DNA of 10,145 bases from JAGLTZ01 sp023135015 (GTDB lineage Bacteria > Blakebacterota > Blakebacteria > Blakebacterales > Blakebacteraceae): assembly GCA_030631625.1 (NCBI GenBank), contig DAOVKT010000095.1, positions 1 to 10,145 on the forward strand, written 5' to 3'. Each line of letters begins with the position of its first letter. The stretch's first letter is position 1. The notes under the pieces were generated by a model, which saw only the letters and a program-made list of their open reading frames with translations, did no database searches and was not told where the DNA came from. The position numbers and the translations under genes were made by a program. Shown piece by piece: positions 5,879-10,145 of this stretch.

Positions 5879-7663
5879 TTATAGATTCCACAAATACGTC
5901 AGTTTCAGCAACAGTACACGGTCGGTACTGTGCCAGTCCCACCTGTAAGATTCCCTTTCGATTACGTCTTTCCACACCAGGTAGAGCCAGGAACGCGGCT
6001 TGTACCTCAAAGCTACGAGCAGATTCACGATCTTAATGTCGGTGACTGTATTCATCTGCGTGAAGAGCCTCACGAGGGTGTAAGTAGTGGGTTTCCAGGT
6101 AATCCGGCTAGCCAGCACCTCACCTTCGTACAGACAATCCACCCATGGCGGTCTCCTCTGAATAGAGTTCAAGAAGAACCGACCCTCGAACCGTAAGCTC
6201 GGCACTGGCTGACACCAGAGAGTGCCGAAAAGGGTGCGGCGGTCAGCATTGTAGTAAGGGCCACCGGCCAGCGTCGCGTTCGCCCCCACCGGAGCCGCTG
6301 CACTGGTGCTCACGGAGAGGAACCCATCTATCCAACGATAGACATCCGGCGAAACACCGACATCGCTGTTCTCGCCGAGCCAGAACTTGTTATCGATGTA
6401 TTCGTAGCGCGCATCTCCACCCAACACTACCTGTCCCCCATTCTTTAGCAACAGCTTCACTCCGGGGCTTAAAGACCGGCTCTCCAGTCTACCACTGGGA
6501 CGCGTGAAGTAATCAGTGTCCGCAAAGAAGACCACCTGCCCCAAACCCGGGATATTCAGATGAGGTGACCAGGAAAGTTCCACTGTGTTGCGCAGTGTTC
6601 CTGTGCGCAGAACAAATCCCATATCGTCCACCCAGTCCTCATCGACGTATAGATTGATGAGATTTATTTCCCACCGGTCACTGTTCCATAAATAATTCAG
6701 AGAGGCCGCAGGAACCGTTTTCCCATCACTCCGTCGCGAGCCAGCCAGGAACCCGGATAATTGAGTGTTACGAAAAAGGGAAATGGAAGCATCCACCCCC
6801 CCAGCCCTGTAGCGCTCCGGTAGCACGTTACCGGGATATCCAGGTACGCCTCCCGATCCCGGATTGGTCCCAAGCAGCATTGCCCCTATCCGACTGCCCT
6901 TTGGGATGTCTCGACTGATACGGATTACCCCATACGTACAGGTGGGCAACCGATGGTAACACCCATCACATCCTGGTGGAAGAGGATCAAAGAACGCCGG
7001 ATTCAGGCGATGATTTACCCTCTCCGTGCGGACGGTCAGCGCCCCGATTGACCAAGGTCCATCCTTTCCGGTCAGCCGCAGACTGCTTGAGATAGGTACC
7101 TCGAAGAAACCCCCATCCGTTGAAGTGGCGAGACCAATCCTTCGTGAGTAGAAGAGCTGAAATGGCGGAGGGGCTTTATTCTCCCCAAGTCCGAAAGTGA
7201 ACAGGTCGTGGTTTTTCGAGAAATATTCCCGTTTTTCGGGAAAGAAGAGAGGGAAGCGGTCGATCTGTATCTGCTCCAGGTCATCTTCCACCAGGGCGAA
7301 GTCGGTGTTCAGTGTTGCATCGAGTGTGAACTCCGAACCCAGCATCAGGCGGGCATCGAGTCCGGTTTTCTCCTCTTTTTGATACTTCAGTTCGCTGTAA
7401 CGTTCGTGCAGCCAACTTCGGGAACCGTAGCGTCCCGTTAACACATAGGGCTTCAACTCCAATCGGCTCCCCGAGCTAATCTCCTGAAAGCTGATTAGCC
7501 GTATTACACGGGCGATGTAAGTCTGCCGATTGTGCCAAACAACACTACTGTCTGGAGACGTCTGTGCGGACACTGTGAGCGGTATAATGGACGTGTTTGC
7601 GAGGAGGATGTAGATCGATAGGCCGGATCGGACGACGTTTCGTATGGTGGACTGTGCAGTCAT
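5879..7663 (-). CDS. DUF5916-type outer-membrane beta-barrel protein without N-terminal CBM9-like module
   Basis: The 594-residue protein has a signal peptide, with likely cleavage after VSA at residue 33. The core signature of DUF5916 proteins is clear: TGLDARLMLGSEFTLDAT (100-117), then NTDFALVEDD, and RFPLFFPEKREYF (136-148). FQLFYSRRIGL follows at 168-178. The rest alternates aromatic and polar residues like transmembrane beta strands. Known DUF5916 proteins are usually about 700-900 residues and carry a CBM9/DOMON-like domain before this block. Here only about 65 residues separate the signal peptide from it, so that module is absent. The usual FFLEG after EKRPF reads YFSKN here. The protein ends in Leu rather than the typical terminal Phe. 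The start at 7663 has no strong Shine-Dalgarno and lies 25 nt after the upstream gene's stop, which fits an operon with possible translational coupling. Molecular function is unknown for the family. Confidence 0.85.
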   Translation of the reverse strand: MTAQSTIRNVVRSGLSIYILLANTSIIPLTVSAQTSPDSSVVWHNRQTYIARVIRLISFQEISSGSRLELKPYVLTGRYGSRSWLHERYSELKYQKEEKTGLDARLMLGSEFTLDATLNTDFALVEDDLEQIQIDRFPLFFPEKREYFSKNHDLFTFGLGENKAPPPFQLFYSRRIGLATSTDGGFFEVPISSSLRLTGKDGPWSIGALTVRTERVNHRLNPAFFDPLPPGCDGCYHRLPTCTYGVIRISRDIPKGSRIGAMLLGTNPGSGGVPGYPGNVLPERYRAGGVDASISLFRNTQLSGFLAGSRRSDGKTVPAASLNYLWNSDRWEINLINLYVDEDWVDDMGFVLRTGTLRNTVELSWSPHLNIPGLGQVVFFADTDYFTRPSGRLESRSLSPGVKLLLKNGGQVVLGGDARYEYIDNKFWLGENSDVGVSPDVYRWIDGFLSVSTSAAAPVGANATLAGGPYYNADRRTLFGTLWCQPVPSLRFEGRFFLNSIQRRPPWVDCLYEGEVLASRITWKPTTYTLVRLFTQMNTVTDIKIVNLLVALRYKPRSWLYLVWKDVIERESYRWDWHSTDRVLLLKLTYLWNL

Positions 7664-7688
7664 TCTCGGCCCGTTCCATCCACACAGG

Positions 7689-9062
7689 TTAAAAACTGTC
7701 GATCGGTATCAGAAAGGCAATGCGGTAGCCGTCTGTCTCGACTGCATTGTTGGGTTCATCCGGTGATATCTGCCATCTCTTACGGGCAAGGCTTATTTGT
7801 GCCCGAATTGCATTGGGTCTGGAGCTCAGAGCAGCAATAAGCTTCAGGCCCAGCAGCCCTTCCACCTGAATACCCGGACTGCCGGGTAGTGCTTCGGGTG
7901 GGAAATAACTCCAATCCTCGATATTGAACTTCCAGTGCTCCTCCTGCCGGCGAATACCGGCAAATACTCCTATGGCCACCTGCGGGCCCAGACCTCTTGT
8001 GGGAGAATAAGTCGGGCCGATACTTGCCTCCCAGATTCGCCCATCAACCAGCATTCTACCTGTAAACCACCACCCCCAATACGCATACAACAAATTTGGA
8101 GAGATATCGCGGCTTCGAAACTTTCCGTCTTTCCAATCCACCGTCACAACTTCAGCATCCAGTCCCAATCCCGTGACAAGCTTCCAGGACATCTGAAGTC
8201 CGAAGAGAGATTCACCATGCCATCTGCTGAGGCTGTTTCCCAGCCCTGCCGAACCGACCATGAAATACACACGCCCTTTATCGGCGGCGCCTGCCTCATC
8301 AGAGCCCTTCCCCTTGTTTCCGGGAACACTGATGAAGGAGTGAACAACTACTACGCGGAGACCGCTGTCGGAGCTCCTTGAAGGGGCGTTTCCGTCTATC
8401 CACCGGAAGAGAGAGTGGGGGAGTGTGTAGTCCGCATAGATGCCCCTGCCTTCATCAGGATCACCCAGAGGCACGCCGATACGCAGGCTGGCCGTTAATT
8501 GGGTCTCTCTGCGCTCAGCAGGTGGTGGAGGCGGAACATATTCGCAAATTGAAATCAATCCGCTCATACATAACCAGCCGACCTCCCTGTATTCCCAGCT
8601 CTCATTGAAGAGACGCAACCCCAACTTCCCGCCGATTTGGATCGGCAGACCTCTAATGAGCTCGGTGGAGGTTTCATATCCAACACTCAGCTGCACAGAA
8701 TCCATTCTTATGGCTTCGGGATATTGTGGATAATCCTCAAGGGTGGAATCATAACCCCACACGAAGGATATCTGTGGGTATCTGTCGCTGAATGAAAGGG
8801 TCTCCCTCCAGCGGCTGTAATATGCATCTGCGATGAGGAAACTACCTGAGGACAACCGCTTTCTTGCAGTAATACCAATAAGAGGAGGCAAGTAGTGACG
8901 AACGAGTTGAGGAGCGGATGCTGTCAATACCCCGGCGGAGATACCGAAAAGCCACTTATCCGAAAGGTTGTTTGAGCTGGACTGGGCATACAAGGGGCCT
9001 GATTCGAACAGCGTTAAAAACATACAACCTGTGAATACAGCCTGGAGAACATGTTGCCGCAT
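7689..9062 (-). CDS. uncharacterised secreted, probably outer-membrane beta-rich protein
   Basis: I do not recognise a named family. The 457-residue product starts at ATG 9062-9060 with a strong GGGGAG site and 6 nt spacing. It has a signal peptide, with cleavage likely after LYA (residue 26). The mature part is rich in short alternating hydrophobic/aromatic strands and Gly/Tyr/Trp, with no cytoplasmic-type helices, and it ends in Phe (IPIDSF), as many outer-membrane barrels do. A proline run (PPPPP, 177-181) sits mid-way in the first half. A polar Gly/Lys/Asp linker at about 248-262 separates two beta-rich halves, and the second opens GRVYFMVGSAGLG like a fresh barrel start. It is the first gene of a two-gene unit with the DUF5916 barrel 25 nt downstream, so the two products probably work together in the envelope. 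The outer-membrane assignment is inference from composition. Confidence 0.75.
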   Translation of the reverse strand: MRQHVLQAVFTGCMFLTLFESGPLYAQSSSNNLSDKWLFGISAGVLTASAPQLVRHYLPPLIGITARKRLSSGSFLIADAYYSRWRETLSFSDRYPQISFVWGYDSTLEDYPQYPEAIRMDSVQLSVGYETSTELIRGLPIQIGGKLGLRLFNESWEYREVGWLCMSGLISICEYVPPPPPAERRETQLTASLRIGVPLGDPDEGRGIYADYTLPHSLFRWIDGNAPSRSSDSGLRVVVVHSFISVPGNKGKGSDEAGAADKGRVYFMVGSAGLGNSLSRWHGESLFGLQMSWKLVTGLGLDAEVVTVDWKDGKFRSRDISPNLLYAYWGWWFTGRMLVDGRIWEASIGPTYSPTRGLGPQVAIGVFAGIRRQEEHWKFNIEDWSYFPPEALPGSPGIQVEGLLGLKLIAALSSRPNAIRAQISLARKRWQISPDEPNNAVETDGYRIAFLIPIDSF

Positions 9063-9599
9063 GGCATTCTCCCCTATAGTTGGCAGTACCGCAGAGTATA
9101 ACGGGGTGGTGGGTTTTTTGTTTATGAAGTCACAATCCTTAACTCTGTTCGCAAGAAAACGACTTCTTGGTTTTGAAAAGGGATTAACAGCTAATCAGCA
9201 AAGGAGACCGGAGGGCATCGGAGTCAGTAGGGACATCGAACCCTGGGTGCAGCCTCGAACTGGGGGATTTTCAAGTGTGGAGAGATTGATCTATCAGCAC
9301 ATTTCAGGGCGTTTCGACCTCGAAGATGGCCATACCCACTGTCTAATTGAGTCCAACCTACGAACCGCGGAGTCAAGAGCTACAACCATTCCTTCAGCGC
9401 TGACGTTCATATACCGACCGGTTTATGAACATACTCCAATAATGTCAGCGTGAGTGACTCTGAAGATCTGTTTTCTATCGTTCTTCCCGCAATATGGTCA
9501 TCATCTGTGAGGCCCGGTTGCGGCCCGCCTGGATCAGGCAAATATAGATACCAGATGCTTGTCGTTAGCCAAAAACATGCGGTTACATAGAATCGATGT
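9063..9599. other. 537-nt noncoding gap with likely operon promoter
   Basis: No convincing gene is seen. Two reading frames cross it (plus 8968-9453, minus 9407-9727), but their products lack recognisable motifs and overlap real genes in antisense or another frame. On the minus strand, TATACT (9100-9095) is a good -10 candidate about 33 nt before the ATG at 9062, with no clear -35. A repeat copy lies at 9245-9269. The left part serves the envelope operon; the right part is the 3' flank of the repeat protein gene. Confidence 0.5.
9245..9269. repeat. dispersed direct repeat, copy B
   Basis: This 25-nt element begins GGGTGCAGCCTCGAAC and ends GGGGGATT. It is the partner of copy A at 5817-5840, in the same orientation. 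A related half-unit, TCGAACCCTGGG, lies just upstream at 9236-9247, so TCGAAC occurs twice 19 nt apart. Copies A and B flank the two-gene envelope operon. Confidence 0.6.
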
Positions 9600-10145
9600 T
9601 TACAGCTGGCCTCCTTCCGCGCCACTCCACCGGCCGAAAAAGGAAGAAGGCTTTCCCCCTGCCGTAGTGAAGTCACCCCCCACATACACATTGCGCCCAC
9701 TGATTGCAGTCGCTCGGACACGGCCATCCAAACCGCTCCCTAATGCAGACCAACTGCTCCCATCCCACTTCACAATACGACTTGCACTTACTCCCCCTGC
9801 CGTGGTGAAATCACCCGCCACATACACATCACTCCCACTAATTGCGATCGCCAAGACACTGTCATCCATACCGTTCCCCAATGCAGACCAGCTGCTCCCA
9901 TCCCACTTAGCAATGCAGCCGGCACTCACTCCTCCCGCCGTGGTGAAATCACCCCCCATGTACACATCACTCCCACTGATTGCTATCGCCCAGGCACTGC
10001 TATTCAAACCGCTGCCCAATGCAGACCAACCGCTCCCATCCCACTTTGCAATGTAGCTGGCACTGACTTCCCCTGCCGTGGAGAAATAGCCACCCACATA
10101 CACATCACTCCCACTGGCTGCGATCGAATAGACAATGCAAATATC
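9600..10145 (-). CDS. C-terminal part of a repeat protein (Rax2/delta-60-like 46-residue repeats)
   Basis: The frame is open from the right edge of the window to the TAA at 9602-9600, so the N-terminus is missing. A GTG at 10103 is only an internal Val of a repeat, not a start. The protein consists of 46-residue units around the consensus SGSDVYVGGDFTTAGGVSA, then IAKWDGSSWSALGSGL and a variable LAIAI strand. These resemble the WDGSxWSALGxGL / VYVGGxFTxAGG units of Rax2-like and delta-60-like proteins, which are thought to form beta-propeller-like folds. Three full units, one C-terminal degenerate unit and part of another are visible. Such proteins are normally secreted or surface-exposed, but the signal peptide would lie outside the window. 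The C-terminus (GRWSGAEGGQL) carries no recognisable sorting signal. Ligand and role are unknown. Confidence 0.8.
   Translation of the reverse strand, partial: DICIVYSIAASGSDVYVGGYFSTAGEVSASYIAKWDGSGWSALGSGLNSSAWAIAISGSDVYMGGDFTTAGGVSAGCIAKWDGSSWSALGNGMDDSVLAIAISGSDVYVAGDFTTAGGVSASRIVKWDGSSWSALGSGLDGRVRATAISGRNVYVGGDFTTAGGKPSSFFGRWSGAEGGQL
9603..10145 (-). repeat. 138-bp tandem coding repeats
   Basis: The motif around CACATACACA recurs at 9681, 9819, 9957 and 10095, an exact 138-nt period equal to 46 codons. Unit boundaries, set at the SGSD serine codon, are 10115-9978, 9977-9840 and 9839-9702. A shorter final unit covers 9701-9603, and a partial unit runs into the window edge. DNA similarity between adjacent units is high, and differences cluster in the variable strand and at the C-terminal end. 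Confidence 0.9.

Noticed and set aside
8968..9453. Plus-strand frame of 161 codons
   Set aside because: Its first part is antisense to the signal peptide of the 7689-9062 gene. No domain or good start signal is seen.
9407..9727. Minus-strand frame of 106 codons downstream of the repeat protein
   Set aside because: It begins in another frame of the repeat gene. I considered it as a frameshifted C-terminal tail but saw no sorting or anchor motif.
9559..10056. Plus-strand Pro/Ser/Leu repeat frame of 165 codons
   Set aside because: It is the antisense of the 138-bp tandem repeats and looks repetitive only because of them.
9603..10145. CRISPR-like array
   Set aside because: The 138-nt period is a multiple of three, the frame is open throughout, and the units are similar along their length rather than short repeats with unique spacers.

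Overview
The window comes from a Gram-negative bacterium of moderate to fairly high GC. It carries two genes with signal peptides and beta-barrel-like sequences, including a DUF5916-type outer-membrane protein. It also carries a eukaryotic-like kinase fused to a TolB-like and TPR sensor region, and selenocysteine machinery. This mix is common in FCB-group candidate phyla (Latescibacteria, Eisenbacteria or Zixibacteria-like lineages) and in Gemmatimonadota or Acidobacteriota. That placement is an inference from gene content; no marker gene fixes it.

Layout, left to right. (1) 1-910, minus strand: the first 303 codons of selA, cut by the window edge just after the PLP-binding lysine. (2) 1063-1138: tRNA-Gly(GCC), followed after only 4 nt by an SLC13/DASS anion transporter (1143-2735). 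(3) 2736-2884: a short intergenic stretch with several inverted repeats. (4) 2885-2959: tRNA-Cys(GCA) with a strong hairpin terminator. (5) 3114-5687: a membrane Ser/Thr kinase with an extracytoplasmic TolB-like/TPR region. (6) 5688-5878: a convergent intergenic region with GC-rich direct repeats. (7) 5879-9062, minus strand: a probable two-gene operon, an unidentified beta-rich envelope protein followed by a DUF5916 barrel that lacks the usual N-terminal module. (8) 9063-9599: a noncoding gap holding the likely operon promoter and a second copy of an element also found at 5817. (9) 9600-10145, minus strand: the C-terminal end of a protein made of 46-residue Rax2/delta-60-like repeats, open at the right edge.

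Most of this is housekeeping and ordinary envelope or signalling content. I see no clear novel defence, mobile or biosynthetic system. The features most worth checking are the near-leaderless junction between tRNA-Gly and the transporter, an Asn-to-Asp change in the transporter's first substrate motif, the direct repeats bracketing the two-gene envelope operon, and the module-less DUF5916 barrel. Nothing in the sequence links the kinase to the neighbouring envelope operon beyond proximity.
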